30,169 nucleotides of DNA from an uncultured bacterium (GTDB lineage: Bacteria > Vulcanimicrobiota > CADAWZ01). The position numbers were made by a program, and so were the translations under genes. How positions within the stretch are numbered: the stretch's first letter is position 1; each line of letters opens with the position of its first letter. Positions 1 to 8,858 of the stretch are shown here, in pieces. The notes under the pieces were generated by a model. The model worked only from the letters and a program-made list of their open reading frames with translations. It searched no databases and was not told where the DNA came from. Location of the stretch: positions 1 to 30,169 of the forward strand of contig CASEKF010000049.1 in the NCBI GenBank assembly GCA_949288455.1, given 5' to 3'.

Positions 1-541
1 GGATCCTGACGTCATCATGGTTGGGGAAATTAGAGACCCGGAAACGGCAGAAATCGTCACTCATGCGTCTCTAACGGGGCATTTGGTTCTTTCCACCATA
101 CATACGAACGACGCTCCGACTGCAGTTTCAAGACTAGTAGATATGGGAGTTGAGAAATATCTAATATCTTCTTCTCTAATAGGAGTAATAGCGCAAAGAT
201 TAGTGAAAACGCTATGCTCAAAATGCAAGAAAAACTATGTGCCTTCGATCGCCGAACTTAAAAATTTAGGTTGGAACGCTATGCCTGCCACCGCCTCTTT
301 TTTCGCTTCAGAAGGTTGTCCTCACTGTCTTGGAACTGGTTTTTTAGGCAGGCAGGCAATTTTTGAATTAATGAAAATAGACGAGGAACTGCAAAGCGAA
401 ATTATACGCACGGCCGATTCTAATAAAATCAGGGAAATAGCCCGCAGAAAAGGCATGAAAACGCTGCTTGAAGACGGAAGGAGCAAAGCCGCGGCAGGAT
501 GTACTACGATAGCCGAAATAGCTAAAACCACAAAAATTTAA
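1..541 (+). CDS. Type IV pilus / type II secretion assembly ATPase (PilB/GspE family), C-terminal part, 5' truncated
   Basis: This is the C-terminal part of a hexameric secretion ATPase that powers pilin or pseudopilin assembly on the cytoplasmic face of the inner membrane. The reading frame is already open at the first base of the window, reading [12 protein letters not shown], so the gene starts upstream and the ATG at 17 is internal. Visible hallmarks are the Walker-B-like [10 protein letters not shown] and the histidine box [16 protein letters not shown] tetracysteine zinc site follows (CSKC, then CPHC about 40 residues later), which is typical of PilB and GspE and usually absent from the retraction ATPase PilT. 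Its likely partner, a PilC/GspF inner-membrane protein, is encoded at 12860-14068 on the other strand. PilB and GspE cannot be told apart from this fragment. Confidence 0.93.
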   Translation, partial: DPDVIMVGEIRDPETAEIVTHASLTGHLVLSTIHTNDAPTAVSRLVDMGVEKYLISSSLIGVIAQRLVKTLCSKCKKNYVPSIAELKNLGWNAMPATASFFASEGCPHCLGTGFLGRQAIFELMKIDEELQSEIIRTADSNKIREIARRKGMKTLLEDGRSKAAAGCTTIAEIAKTTKI

Positions 542-605
542 ACAAAAGCAAACTGCCTCCGGCCGGGGAAAAAGTTATAAGCGATTTTCAATATAACATG
601 GCAAG

Positions 606-1874
606 CTAAATCCACGTTTTTAATAACATGACGGTCCTAAAGAAACTTTTAGATACCGAAATGCCGCTTAACAACGGGTAATAGACGCCAAATGAAATGA
701 GCGTCGCGGCAAGATATAAAACGCATATAAAACCGCCGTGTCTGTAATTCAAAAGCCCGGACAATCCTCTTACTATAATAAATACCATCCATGGAACGGC
801 TGGAAGCATATAATAAAAAAAACCGTTTCTAGGCGCGAAAAACCAAAACACGTAAGAGAAAAAATAACCGCAAAGAAGAAAAAAGTCTTTTTTATCCTTT
901 AAAACTAAGCAATCTCTAATTAAGAAAATTAAAAAGACTAAAAAACTCCACCATATAAAAGGATTGCCCATAGCTATGATTCCGGAATAACAAGATTCTA
1001 AATCCTTAAAATAATACCAAATCGGACGAATCATCAAAACCCACTGCCATATGGGAGAAAGATAGTTATGCTCCCAGCCTTCGCCTCGCTGAAAATCTAA
1101 AATCTTGGCATATATGTCGACCAGCTCTAAAAGCGAGCCTCCTGTCGCAAAAAAATAAACAAGCGGAATTAAATACGAGGCGAAAAAGACGGAAAAAACT
1201 AAAAAAATATCTAAGTATAAAGATAGTCTCTGATCATCTGCGCTAACAGTCTCCTGAGTTCGTTTTTTCAAAAATATTACGCTAAATATAATAAAGAACA
1301 AAGCGAAAATCCCGCTCCATTTACAAGAAGAGGCAAAGCCCGCGCAGAGAGACGATAAACAAATAAAAAGCCGCTCTTTCTTTTTATTTGCAAAATCATA
1401 AAATATATAAAAATACAACCAAAAAGAAGAAAGCAGCATAAAAAAAGCGATAAATATATCTAGAGAAGCAATCCTGGATTGCGCAAAAAGCAAACAATCG
1501 CAAAACGTTAAAAACCCAGCAATAAATCCGGCTCTTTTTTCATTAAAAAGAGCCGTGGAAAACAAATATGAAAGAGCGATAATTATAGAGCCAAAAAACG
1601 CGGAGGCAATTCTCCATTTAATAATTCCCAACCAAGGAAAAAGAAAAGCTCCAATAGCTATAAGCATTTTGCCAAGCGGAGGATGAACCCAGTTTGAATC
1701 GCTTTTAAAGCTGAGATAATCCTGAGCCGCAGGAATGTAATAGACCTCGTCAAAAAACATTTCGCTAGGAATATTCAAAGTAAAAAGATGAACGCAGAAA
1801 TAAACCGAAGCGAATATTAACGAATTTACGTAAACTTTACGATTAAATATAGGGAAAAAATCATTTGCCGGCAT
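606..1874 (-). CDS. PMT-family (GT39) dolichyl-/polyprenyl-phosphate-mannose-protein mannosyltransferase
   Basis: This is a polytopic membrane glycosyltransferase of the PMT/GT39 type, which transfers mannose from a polyprenyl phosphate donor to Ser/Thr of exported proteins. The N-terminal acidic motif FFDEVYY is followed by WVHPPLGK and a KWRIASAFFG stretch, as in bacterial PMT proteins. About ten hydrophobic segments are visible. Later motifs include HNYLSPIWQW with MIRPIWYYF, and PRNGFFYYMLPAVPW near the C-terminus. The ATG at 1874 overlaps the end of lgt by 14 bases; an upstream TTG at 1889 would add five residues. No clear ribosome-binding site is visible for either, so translation is probably coupled to lgt. 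At 422 residues it lacks the long MIR-type lumenal domain of eukaryotic PMTs. The family call is strong; the acceptor proteins are unknown. Confidence 0.85.
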   Translation of the reverse strand: MPANDFFPIFNRKVYVNSLIFASVYFCVHLFTLNIPSEMFFDEVYYIPAAQDYLSFKSDSNWVHPPLGKMLIAIGAFLFPWLGIIKWRIASAFFGSIIIALSYLFSTALFNEKRAGFIAGFLTFCDCLLFAQSRIASLDIFIAFFMLLSSFWLYFYIFYDFANKKKERLFICLSSLCAGFASSCKWSGIFALFFIIFSVIFLKKRTQETVSADDQRLSLYLDIFLVFSVFFASYLIPLVYFFATGGSLLELVDIYAKILDFQRGEGWEHNYLSPIWQWVLMIRPIWYYFKDLESCYSGIIAMGNPFIWWSFLVFLIFLIRDCLVLKDKKDFFLLCGYFFSYVFWFFAPRNGFFYYMLPAVPWMVFIIVRGLSGLLNYRHGGFICVLYLAATLISFGVYYPLLSGISVSKSFFRTVMLLKTWI

Positions 1875-2625
1875 TACTAGGTTTTTCAAGCCGCTTCATA
1901 AAAATTAATAAAATAGACGTAAAAATTAAAATCAAGCTGAATATTTGAGCGGCAGTAAGATTAAAAAGAATTGGCGAACTATCTATATCTCTAAAGAACT
2001 CTATCAAAAACCTCGTCGCGGCGTAGGCGGAAATCATTAATAAAAAAGATTCTCCGTCATTTTTTTTTATTTTATCAAAAAAAATTATCGCGAAACAGGC
2101 AATAACGCAAAGAGAGGCTTCGTATAACTGAATAGGATATCGAGGCGAATTTGCGCCTAAATCAGGGAATATTACGCCGAAGCCGACGGGAGCTTCAATT
2201 CCGTAACAACAGCCGTTTAAAAAACATCCTATTCTTCCGAAGGCTATTCCTAAAATAACGCTCGGCGCGAAAAGATCAAGCATTTTCATTACGTTCAGCC
2301 GTTTTATCTTTGAAAATAAAATAAAAGTTACAACTCCTCCAAAAAGACCTCCGTATAGCGTTAAGCCTCCGGCTCTCAAATTAAGAATTGAAAGCAAATT
2401 ATCAGAATAATTGTCCCAATGCAGAAAAACGTAAGCTAATCTGGCTCCGGCAATTCCAAATAAAAGAATAAAAATAAAACAGTCTGTCAACGTATCCGTA
2501 TTAGAAAGCTTAATTTTAGAATTTCTATACAAAACGAGCAAATAACCCAGTATCACTCCTACAAGCATCATCAGGCCGTAGGAATAAATAGGGAATCCAA
2601 ATACAGACAAAGCTATTTTATGCAT
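1861..2625 (-). CDS. lgt: Prolipoprotein diacylglyceryl transferase
   Basis: Lgt transfers diacylglycerol from phosphatidylglycerol to the lipobox cysteine of prolipoproteins, the first step of lipoprotein maturation in the inner membrane. The 254-residue protein has about seven membrane segments. It shows the family motifs RAGGLTLYGGLFGG, GRIGCFLNGCCYG (the Lgt signature region in its Cys-containing variant), RYPIQLYEA and RFLIEFFRD. The ATG at 2625 is chosen because AAGGAGC lies six bases upstream and the protein then begins MHKIALSVFGFPIYSYG, as expected for Lgt. A longer frame to 2718 would add 31 residues that overlap lspA. The start overlaps the end of lspA by eight bases, so the two are probably translationally coupled. 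Confidence 0.96.
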   Translation of the reverse strand: MHKIALSVFGFPIYSYGLMMLVGVILGYLLVLYRNSKIKLSNTDTLTDCFIFILLFGIAGARLAYVFLHWDNYSDNLLSILNLRAGGLTLYGGLFGGVVTFILFSKIKRLNVMKMLDLFAPSVILGIAFGRIGCFLNGCCYGIEAPVGFGVIFPDLGANSPRYPIQLYEASLCVIACFAIIFFDKIKKNDGESFLLMISAYAATRFLIEFFRDIDSSPILFNLTAAQIFSLILIFTSILLIFMKRLEKPSNAGK

Positions 2626-3136
2626 TTTTTGCTCCTTCTTCTTTGGACGTCGAAGATTTAGAATCGTCAGGAGCGTCTTTCTCCAATAGAATAAGAACGC
2701 CAAGCAAAACTGCTCCAACGGTTATAAACGAATCGGAAATATTAAACACGGGAAAAGTGCCTACCGATATATAGTCTACCACGTATCCGTATATTAAACG
2801 ATCGATCAGATTTCCTCCTGCGCCTCCCGAAATCATAGCGCAAGCGACCAAATATTTAAAATCATAATAAATACGTTTCCTCATTACGACGAACAATATG
2901 ATTGGAACAAGAAAGCACATAAAAGCAAGAAATACATTCTGGCCCTGCAATATGCTGAAAGCTCCTCCATAATTTCTGACGTAAGTAATAGAAAAAAAAG
3001 GATCGAGAGAATATATGGTAAAGTTAATTGGAAACGATTTAACAAAACATTTTACATAGTAGTCTACTATCGCTATAAAGCAAATAAAGCCTATAAAAAT
3101 AAAAGTATAAGATTTTATTTTGGTTTTTTCACTCAT
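2618..3136 (-). CDS. lspA: Lipoprotein signal peptidase (signal peptidase II)
   Basis: LspA is an aspartyl protease of the inner membrane that cleaves the signal peptide of diacylated prolipoproteins after Lgt has acted. The 172-residue protein has four membrane segments and the conserved blocks VRNYGGAFS, GGAGGNLIDRLIYGYVVDY and FPVFNISDSF. The two catalytic aspartates lie in VVDY and NISDS. Its order after ileS is a classic arrangement. The start is taken at the ATG at 3136; a TTG six bases upstream is possible. There is no Shine-Dalgarno sequence in the normal place. Instead a terminator-like hairpin with a T-run ends four bases before the ATG (see 3141-3180). The C-terminal tail after the last membrane segment is Ser/Lys/Glu-rich. 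Confidence 0.95.
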   Translation of the reverse strand: MSEKTKIKSYTFIFIGFICFIAIVDYYVKCFVKSFPINFTIYSLDPFFSITYVRNYGGAFSILQGQNVFLAFMCFLVPIILFVVMRKRIYYDFKYLVACAMISGGAGGNLIDRLIYGYVVDYISVGTFPVFNISDSFITVGAVLLGVLILLEKDAPDDSKSSTSKEEGAKNA

Positions 3137-3140
3137 GATC

Positions 3141-3180
3141 AAAAAAGCGGAGAGTCCGGAAAAATTACCGATAACTCTCC
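3141..3180 (-). terminator. Hairpin plus T-run between ileS and lspA
   Basis: On the minus strand GGAGAGT and ACTCTCC form a 7-bp stem, an inner CGG/CCG pairs, and TTTTTT follows. It lies after the ileS stop and ends four bases before the lspA ATG. It could be an intrinsic terminator or attenuator that lowers lspA-lgt expression relative to ileS. Confidence 0.55.
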
Positions 3181-3194
3181 TACGACATAGTTTT

Positions 3195-5978
3195 TTATAA
3201 AGCGGCTATAGCCTCTTCGCACCTTGGACAAATTTCTTGTCCATTGGCAGGTTCAAAATAGTTCCAGCAACGCAGACACTTTTCGCCGCGAGCTTTTGAA
3301 GCCGTAACGAAAACTCCCGGAAGAACTTCGACGAGGTTTTCCGGCTTTTCGCATATAGGATGAATTTCAAGCTGCGATACGATAAAGTAAGCTTTTATAG
3401 ACTCCGAATATTTTAAGAGCAAATCGTAAGCCGCATCTTTAGCATAGACGTCGGCCCTGGCTTCTAAGGATTGTTTTATAATCTTGTTTTTACGAAGTTC
3501 TTCAAGTTGAAGATAAAGGACGTTTCTAAGCTTTTCAAAAAATTCCCAATCGCTTTGTTCTTCTTCAGAAAGAAAAATCTCAGAAGATTCCGGAAAATCG
3601 ACCATAAATACCGATTTTACGTTTTCTTTATCCGTGAAAAATTTCTGCCAAATTTCTTCTGCAGTAAAGCTTAAAACGGGAGACATAGCCGCTACCATAT
3701 CACGCAGAACCTCATACATAGCCGTTTGAGCCGATCTTCTCTTCAAAGAATCGGGACCGCAAGTATAAAGCCTATCTTTCACTACGTCCATATACACGGC
3801 GCTAAGTTCCGAAGCGCAGAAACTCTGCAGATAATAATACACTACATGGAATTGATAATTTTCATAAGCTTCGCGCATTTTAGAAATAAGCTCATTCTTC
3901 TTCTGCAAAATCCATTTATCTTCAGGAAGAAGTTGTTTACGCTCCACAGATTTATCAACAGAGAAATCATAAAGATTTCCAATAAGAAATCTGCAGGAAT
4001 TTCTTATTTTTTTATAAACCTCGGCTATCTGAGCGAGAGCTTCGTCTGAAAATCTCATATCGGCCGTATAATCTACGGAAGAAACGAAAAGTCTGAGGAT
4101 CTCAGCCCCAAATTTCTTGACAAAATCCATAGGATCTATAACGTTTCCCAAAGACTTATGCATGGTGTTCCCCTTGCCGTCCAAAACCCATCCATGCGTA
4201 AGAGCCGCTTTAAAAGGGGCCTCTCCTCTAGACGCTACCGCAGAGAGGAGAGAAACCTGGAACCAGCCTCTATGTTGATCTCCTCCCTCGAGATAAAGAT
4301 CCGCAGGCCATTCTAATTCTTCTCTTTTAGCCATTACGGCAGCATGACTTACTCCTGATTCAAACCAGACGTCAAATATATCCTTTTCCTTAGAAAAAGA
4401 CTTGGAACCGCATTTAGGACATTTAAATTCAGAAGGCAAAATTTCCTCGGCAGACTTTTTATACCAAGCGTCAGAACCTTCTTCAGCGTAAAGCTTTGCC
4501 GCGGAGTTAACGACCTCCGGAGTATATATCGCCTCGCCGCAAGAATTACAAAAAACCGCCGGTATAGGAACTCCCCAAACTCTTTGACGAGAAATGCACC
4601 AATCGGGCCTGCCTTGAACCATATTATAAATTCTGTCATGTCCCCAAGACGGAAGCCAGGTTATTTCGTCGATTGCTTTCAAGGCTTTTTCCCTCAGTCC
4701 GTCTGCGTCGATAGAGACGAACCATTGACTTGTAGCGCGGAAAATAACCGGACCATGACATCTCCAGCAGTGAGGATAAGAATGCTCTTTAACTCCGGCG
4801 AAAAGCAGCGCTCCGGTTTTTCTTAAATATTCTACTATAACTTTATTAGCTTCATAATAAGGCAAAGAAGCAAACGGTCCGGCTTCTTCGGTAAGCCTGC
4901 CTCGGCCGTCTACGGGCACAAGTATCGGAAGATTATATCTTTTTCCGGTTTCAAAATCGTCTCTTCCATGGCCTGGAGCGGTATGAACGCATCCAGTGCC
5001 TGCCGAATCAGGATCATCCAGAACTACGTAAGGAGCCAAGACTATTTTTGATTCTCTATCGAAGAAAGGATGACGAGCGCTCTCTCCTTCTAGACAACTG
5101 CCCTTAACGCTGCCTATTACTTCGCATTCCGGAAGTCCCGCGGCTTGCGCAACTACTTCCGCCAAAGATTTTGCCATTACGTAACCTTCGTCGCCGTTTT
5201 TCACGATACAAAAATCGGCGTCTTTATTTAAGGCTATTGCAACGTTGCCCGGCAGAGTCCAAGGAGTGGTAGTCCATATCAGAATGAAAAGATTTCCGCC
5301 TTTCCATTCAGGGAACAGGCCTTTGGAATCTTCAAAAGGAAATTTGACGTAAATAGAATCTGATATTTTATTTTTATATTCAATTTCGGCCTCGGCAAGA
5401 GCCGTCTCGCATTTAGGGCACCAATGTACGGGGCGAAGTCCCCTATAAATCATTCCTTTTTCCGCCATTTTGCCAAAAGTTTCGGCAATAGCAGCCTCAT
5501 AAGATTTATCTAACGTCCTATACGGCCTATCCCAATCGCCCAATACTCCTAGGCGAATAAATTGTTCCCTTTGAACGTCTAAAAAATGAAGCGCATGTTC
5601 CGCGCATTTTTCTCTTAATTCCACGGGATCTACCGTTCTGGGATTTAATTTATGTTTCTTTATGGTAGCTAACTCGTTAGGCAAGCCATGAGTATCCCAT
5701 CCGGGTATATACGGAGCGTCGAAACCTCTAAGGGTTTTAAATTTAACGGCTATATCTTTTAATATTTTATTTAAAGTCTGTCCAAGATGAATGGCTCCGT
5801 TGGAATATGGAGGACCGTCATGCAGAATATATTTTTCAGAACCTTTTTTCTGCCGTCTTAATTGTCCATAAATATCTTCATTTTTCCAAAAATCTAATAT
5901 TTTAGGCTCGTTTTGAGGCAAATTAGCTCTCATTGCAAAATCAGTTTTAGGTAAATTGATTGTCGAACTGTAATCCAC
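3195..5978 (-). CDS. ileS: Isoleucyl-tRNA synthetase
   Basis: This is a class I aminoacyl-tRNA synthetase that charges tRNA-Ile in the cytoplasm. The 927-residue length is normal. The HIGH motif appears as HLGQ in YSNGAIHLGQTLNK, the CP1 editing domain follows (WTTTPWTLPGNVA), and WCISRQRVWGVPIP is conserved. The KMSKS loop reads MHKSLGN. The C-terminus holds a zinc-binding CLRCWNYF / CPRC module, as in typical bacterial IleS. An internal CNSC / CPKC pair is also present around residues 475-530. The start is a GTG at 5978 with GGAGG six bases upstream. I see no tRNA-type T-box element in the upstream 300 bases. It is probably the first gene of an ileS-lspA-lgt-PMT cluster. Confidence 0.97.
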   Translation of the reverse strand: MDYSSTINLPKTDFAMRANLPQNEPKILDFWKNEDIYGQLRRQKKGSEKYILHDGPPYSNGAIHLGQTLNKILKDIAVKFKTLRGFDAPYIPGWDTHGLPNELATIKKHKLNPRTVDPVELREKCAEHALHFLDVQREQFIRLGVLGDWDRPYRTLDKSYEAAIAETFGKMAEKGMIYRGLRPVHWCPKCETALAEAEIEYKNKISDSIYVKFPFEDSKGLFPEWKGGNLFILIWTTTPWTLPGNVAIALNKDADFCIVKNGDEGYVMAKSLAEVVAQAAGLPECEVIGSVKGSCLEGESARHPFFDRESKIVLAPYVVLDDPDSAGTGCVHTAPGHGRDDFETGKRYNLPILVPVDGRGRLTEEAGPFASLPYYEANKVIVEYLRKTGALLFAGVKEHSYPHCWRCHGPVIFRATSQWFVSIDADGLREKALKAIDEITWLPSWGHDRIYNMVQGRPDWCISRQRVWGVPIPAVFCNSCGEAIYTPEVVNSAAKLYAEEGSDAWYKKSAEEILPSEFKCPKCGSKSFSKEKDIFDVWFESGVSHAAVMAKREELEWPADLYLEGGDQHRGWFQVSLLSAVASRGEAPFKAALTHGWVLDGKGNTMHKSLGNVIDPMDFVKKFGAEILRLFVSSVDYTADMRFSDEALAQIAEVYKKIRNSCRFLIGNLYDFSVDKSVERKQLLPEDKWILQKKNELISKMREAYENYQFHVVYYYLQSFCASELSAVYMDVVKDRLYTCGPDSLKRRSAQTAMYEVLRDMVAAMSPVLSFTAEEIWQKFFTDKENVKSVFMVDFPESSEIFLSEEEQSDWEFFEKLRNVLYLQLEELRKNKIIKQSLEARADVYAKDAAYDLLLKYSESIKAYFIVSQLEIHPICEKPENLVEVLPGVFVTASKARGEKCLRCWNYFEPANGQEICPRCEEAIAAL

Positions 5979-6286
5979 TTAAAGCCTCCGGGCATTATTT
6001 TTACCTCGAATAAACATCAAATACGAGGAATTATCGATTCCATCTAATCGCTCGGCGTTTATTCTAAACGCTTTTAGCTAACGTAGAAAATACTATAGGC
6101 TTGAAGAATCTATGAGAATTTTTCAAAAACGCCAAATTTACGTCATAAGTCATATAAGCGTTCAGGCCAAAATTACCGAGTAAAAATCAGGAAATAAGTC
6201 GCTATAAAAACAAAAGTTCGCGGCAAAATCAGTAAAGATTATATTTCCGCAATTTCTATAAAAACAAGGCAAATCTATTTTATCCT
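5979..6286. other. Intergenic region upstream of ileS
   Basis: About 308 bases with no recognisable coding sequence, RNA gene or repeat. Apart from the GGAGG ribosome-binding site for ileS (near 5985-5989) I see no clear T-box, terminator or promoter. It presumably carries the ileS promoter on the minus strand. Confidence 0.5.
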
Positions 6287-6559
6287 TTAATCAAGATAAG
6301 AATTGGCAAAAGATTTCAAAGCCCCTTTGATTTTCTCGGAGGCTAAATCATAAACAGACTTTTTATCATTATCGCTGAGCACATTATCATAAACGAAACA
6401 CGCTAAACCTGATAAGATCCCGCCTGCCAAAGCGGCGTAAAATATACGATCCCACCTTATGTCAGACGCGTCGAACCCGCGGCAAGACTTTCCGCAAACT
6501 CTCTCTTCCCCATCGCAAGACTCCGGCAAAACGTCGTTGTTAACATTAAAATTATACAT
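6287..6559 (-). CDS. Small hypothetical protein with one hydrophobic segment and N-terminal cysteines
   Basis: I do not recognise this 90-residue protein. It begins with a polar, acidic stretch holding three cysteines (SCDGEERVCGKSC), followed by WDRIFYAALAGGILSGLACFVYD, which could be a short membrane segment. It ends with a charged, probably helical tail (KIKGALKSFANSYLD). AGGAGG lies eight bases before the ATG at 6559, a strong ribosome-binding site, which makes a real gene likely. It lies downstream of prp on the same strand, separated by about 180 bases. The GG-containing hydrophobic segment is reminiscent of small membrane peptides, but no function should be inferred from that. Confidence 0.7.
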   Translation of the reverse strand: MYNFNVNNDVLPESCDGEERVCGKSCRGFDASDIRWDRIFYAALAGGILSGLACFVYDNVLSDNDKKSVYDLASEKIKGALKSFANSYLD

Positions 6560-6742
6560 GATTTATTCCTCCTGCAATTATAATTGACGCCTTATTTCAA
6601 CGACGATCTCTCGTCAAGGCGAAGAAATCGGCAAACTTGCAAACCGTTGCCGGCTATAATAATCAAGATATCGCGCTACATATTTCAATTACGTTTATCA
6701 ATTAAAACAGGCGGATTTCTCTTAGCGTTTATTCTTAATTTA

Positions 6743-7075
6743 TTATTCTCGTTTATACTCTATACATACAAATTTGGAATATTCGGCCGCTAATTCTCCG
6801 AGAGCTTTTACTATAGTTCCAATTAAAAATTGAACTTTTAAATCGTCCTCATAAGATAAAGCATCAGGAATTTGAATAGACATAAAGCCGTCTTTTCTTC
6901 TCAAAAGCTTTTCCGAATACGCTAACCTTGAAATCCCTATTACGGCAGTCTGCAATAGAGCGGAAATCCCGCTGCAAACTATATCGAATCCTCTTTCAGC
7001 ATATCCGGAATGTCCGGAAGCAGATATTGAAGATATTCGTCCGTCCGTAGTTGAAACAATCCGAATTTTAACCAT
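6743..7075 (-). CDS. prp: Ribosomal-processing cysteine protease Prp
   Basis: Prp is a small cysteine protease that, in Firmicutes and relatives, removes an N-terminal extension of ribosomal protein L27. This 110-residue protein carries the family signature: the catalytic His in ASGHSGYAERG, then the catalytic Cys in GFDIVCSGISALLQTAV. The remainder (GFMSIQIP, then the C-terminal helix IGTIVKALGELAAEY) fits the family. It follows rplU on the same strand, as in Firmicutes, where the order is rplU-prp-rpmA. Here rpmA does not follow, and a terminator separates prp from rplU. Little Shine-Dalgarno signal precedes the ATG at 7075. Confidence 0.9.
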   Translation of the reverse strand: MVKIRIVSTTDGRISSISASGHSGYAERGFDIVCSGISALLQTAVIGISRLAYSEKLLRRKDGFMSIQIPDALSYEDDLKVQFLIGTIVKALGELAAEYSKFVCIEYKRE

Positions 7076-7142
7076 TTTGCATTATTTTAAATACTTTTAA
7101 AGATAAAAATAAAATCAGCTATTTGCGAAGCCTCGTAAAAAA

Positions 7143-7191
7143 ATAAAAAAAGCCGCTGCGAAAAGATTAAAAATTCCTTTAGGCAACGGCT
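7143..7191 (-). terminator. Intrinsic terminator downstream of rplU
   Basis: On the minus strand AGCCGTTGC pairs with GCAGCGGCT (nine pairs, one G-U) around a 23-base loop. It is followed by a run of seven T, then A and more T. It lies between rplU and prp. Confidence 0.75.
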
Positions 7192-7369
7192 CTTATAATA
7201 TTTTCATTATATCTAAGCGGGAAAGCCGATATTCGATTCAAGAACGCTCGCTTCAAGCAAAGGTCGCTTCAAGTTTTAAAGCGTTAACGAAAAGACGCGC
7301 CCGACGAGCCGCTATCCGCCGTTCTAAGACCATACCAGCGTCATCGAAAATCGACCCTTGTCAATTCAT

Positions 7370-7684
7370 TCACGCGTTTATACCGCTGATAGAAATCATA
7401 GTATAAGGCTGACGATGTCCTCTTTTAATCCTTATTCTTTTTTTAGGCTTATAATGAAAAGCCACTACTTTTTTGCCTTTGCCATGTCCTACTACCTTAG
7501 CTTCGACGCTGGCTCCTTCTACGTAAGGACTTCCGATATTTACGGAAGAGTCATCCTTAACTACGGTTATAATCTTATCAAATTTTACTTCTTCTCCGGC
7601 TTCCTTATCAATTTTCTGTATTTTTATTTTCATATCGGCTTCAACTTTAAATTGTTTTCCGCCGGTTTCCATTATTGCGTACAT
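7370..7684 (-). CDS. rplU: 50S ribosomal protein L21
   Basis: L21 is a structural protein of the large ribosomal subunit that binds 23S rRNA. The 104-residue sequence is canonical. It begins [15 protein letters not shown], has the central [25 protein letters not shown] block, and ends with the basic family signature [17 protein letters not shown]. An AGGAGGAGG ribosome-binding site lies about 12 bases upstream of the ATG, a somewhat long spacing. Only 55 bases separate it from the aminotransferase gene upstream, so the two may be co-transcribed. The gene is followed by a strong terminator rather than directly by prp or rpmA. Confidence 0.98.
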   Translation of the reverse strand: MYAIMETGGKQFKVEADMKIKIQKIDKEAGEEVKFDKIITVVKDDSSVNIGSPYVEGASVEAKVVGHGKGKKVVAFHYKPKKRIRIKRGHRQPYTMISISGINA

Positions 7685-7739
7685 AATAAAAAAACGCCTC
7701 CTCCTGATAATTGGCTTATAGATATTAACATATATTTTC

Positions 7740-8858
7740 TTATTTTGTCAACTCTCTATCCTGAAATTCTTTTAAAGAAGAAATAATATAATTTATCTGT
7801 TCGTCGGTCAGTTCAGGATACATAGGAAGGGAAAGAACCTGGTCTTGAACTGTTTCAGAAACGGGTAAATCTCCTTTTTTTCCTCCAAAATCGGCATATA
7901 CTTCTTGAAGATGATTTGAAACCGGGTAATATATCATAGAAGCGATGCCCTTAGAAGCCAAAAATTCTTTAAGTTCGTTTCTTTTCGCAGGAACCTTCAA
8001 AGTATACTGATGGAATACATGCTTTGCTCTTGGATCTTCAAAAGGAGGCGTATAAATAGTATCTTTCAACGCATCGGAATATTTATGAGCCGCTTTTCTT
8101 CTCATGTCGTTCCATTCGTTTAAACGTTTTAACTTAACTCTCAAGATAGCCGCCTGAATAGAGTCTAAACGGCTGTTAAAACCGTGAAGTTTATGATAAT
8201 AACGCTCGAAGCTCCCATGATTCTTAAGGCCTTTTACAGTTTCAAATATTTTTGAATCGTTAGTCAATATCATACCGCCGTCGCCGTACCCTCCTAGATT
8301 TTTACTTGGGAAGAACGAAAAACACCCGGCTGCTCCAAAAGTTCCTACCTTTCGGCCGTTAAACAGAGCTCCTTGAGCCTGAGCGCAATCTTCTATAATC
8401 ATAAGATTGTTTTCTGCGGCAATTTTCGCTATAGCGTCCATATCGGCAGGGTGCCCGTACAAATGAACCGGAATGATAGCCCTGGTCTTTTTAGTAATTT
8501 TTCTTTTTATATCTTCAGGATCTAAACAAAACGACTTCGGACAAATATCGGCGAAAACGGGCGTAGCTCCGGCTCTTACGACTATTTCCGAAGTAGCGAT
8601 AAAAGTAAACGCCGGAACTATAACCTCGTCTTCTTTTCCTATTCCTGAAGCTATAAGAGCCAAAAGTAAAGCGTCCGTTCCGGAAGCTACGCCAACGGCA
8701 TATTTAACGCCGGCGTAATCTGCGGATTCCTTTTCAAAAGCGGAAACCTCAGGTCCCATAATAAACGCTCCGCTTTCCATTACGCTTATAACCGCAGAAT
8801 CCAATTCATTCTTTAGCTTTTTATATTGCCCTTTCAAATCTACCATAGGTATATTCAT
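7740..8858 (-). CDS. DegT/DnrJ/EryC1/StrS-family PLP-dependent sugar aminotransferase
   Basis: This is a fold-type I aminotransferase that installs an amino group on a nucleotide-linked keto-sugar for surface polysaccharide or protein glycan synthesis. The 372-residue protein is full length. Visible signatures are [10 protein letters not shown] at the start, the PLP phosphate region [21 protein letters not shown], the aspartate in [11 protein letters not shown], and the Schiff-base lysine in [15 protein letters not shown]. The sequence resembles enzymes that aminate UDP-2-acetamido-hexuluronate sugars, but the substrate cannot be fixed from sequence alone. The ATG at 8858 overlaps, as ATGA, the stop of a degenerate upstream reading frame. 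The ribosome-binding signal AAGGG lies rather far away. No other sugar genes are in the window. Confidence 0.93.
   Translation of the reverse strand: MNIPMVDLKGQYKKLKNELDSAVISVMESGAFIMGPEVSAFEKESADYAGVKYAVGVASGTDALLLALIASGIGKEDEVIVPAFTFIATSEIVVRAGATPVFADICPKSFCLDPEDIKRKITKKTRAIIPVHLYGHPADMDAIAKIAAENNLMIIEDCAQAQGALFNGRKVGTFGAAGCFSFFPSKNLGGYGDGGMILTNDSKIFETVKGLKNHGSFERYYHKLHGFNSRLDSIQAAILRVKLKRLNEWNDMRRKAAHKYSDALKDTIYTPPFEDPRAKHVFHQYTLKVPAKRNELKEFLASKGIASMIYYPVSNHLQEVYADFGGKKGDLPVSETVQDQVLSLPMYPELTDEQINYIISSLKEFQDRELTK

Noticed and set aside
554-564. GCCTCCGGCC, a string also found in c-di-GMP (GEMM) riboswitches
   Set aside because: Only 65 bases lie between two convergent genes. The other conserved GEMM parts are absent and no gene follows in the right orientation.
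4349-4639. Minus-strand frame inside ileS with CxxC-like content
   Set aside because: It lies wholly within ileS in another frame, with no ribosome-binding site or family motif.
5979-6286. Possible T-box leader of ileS
   Set aside because: I looked for the conserved T-box core sequence on the minus strand and did not find it; the region has no strong antiterminator-like stem.
7076-7369. Possible L27 (rpmA) gene between rplU and prp
   Set aside because: No frame with the L27 start or its basic signature; the region holds the rplU terminator and untranslated sequence. A 10-base direct repeat (TCGCTTCAAG) near 7247-7273 is too short to call.
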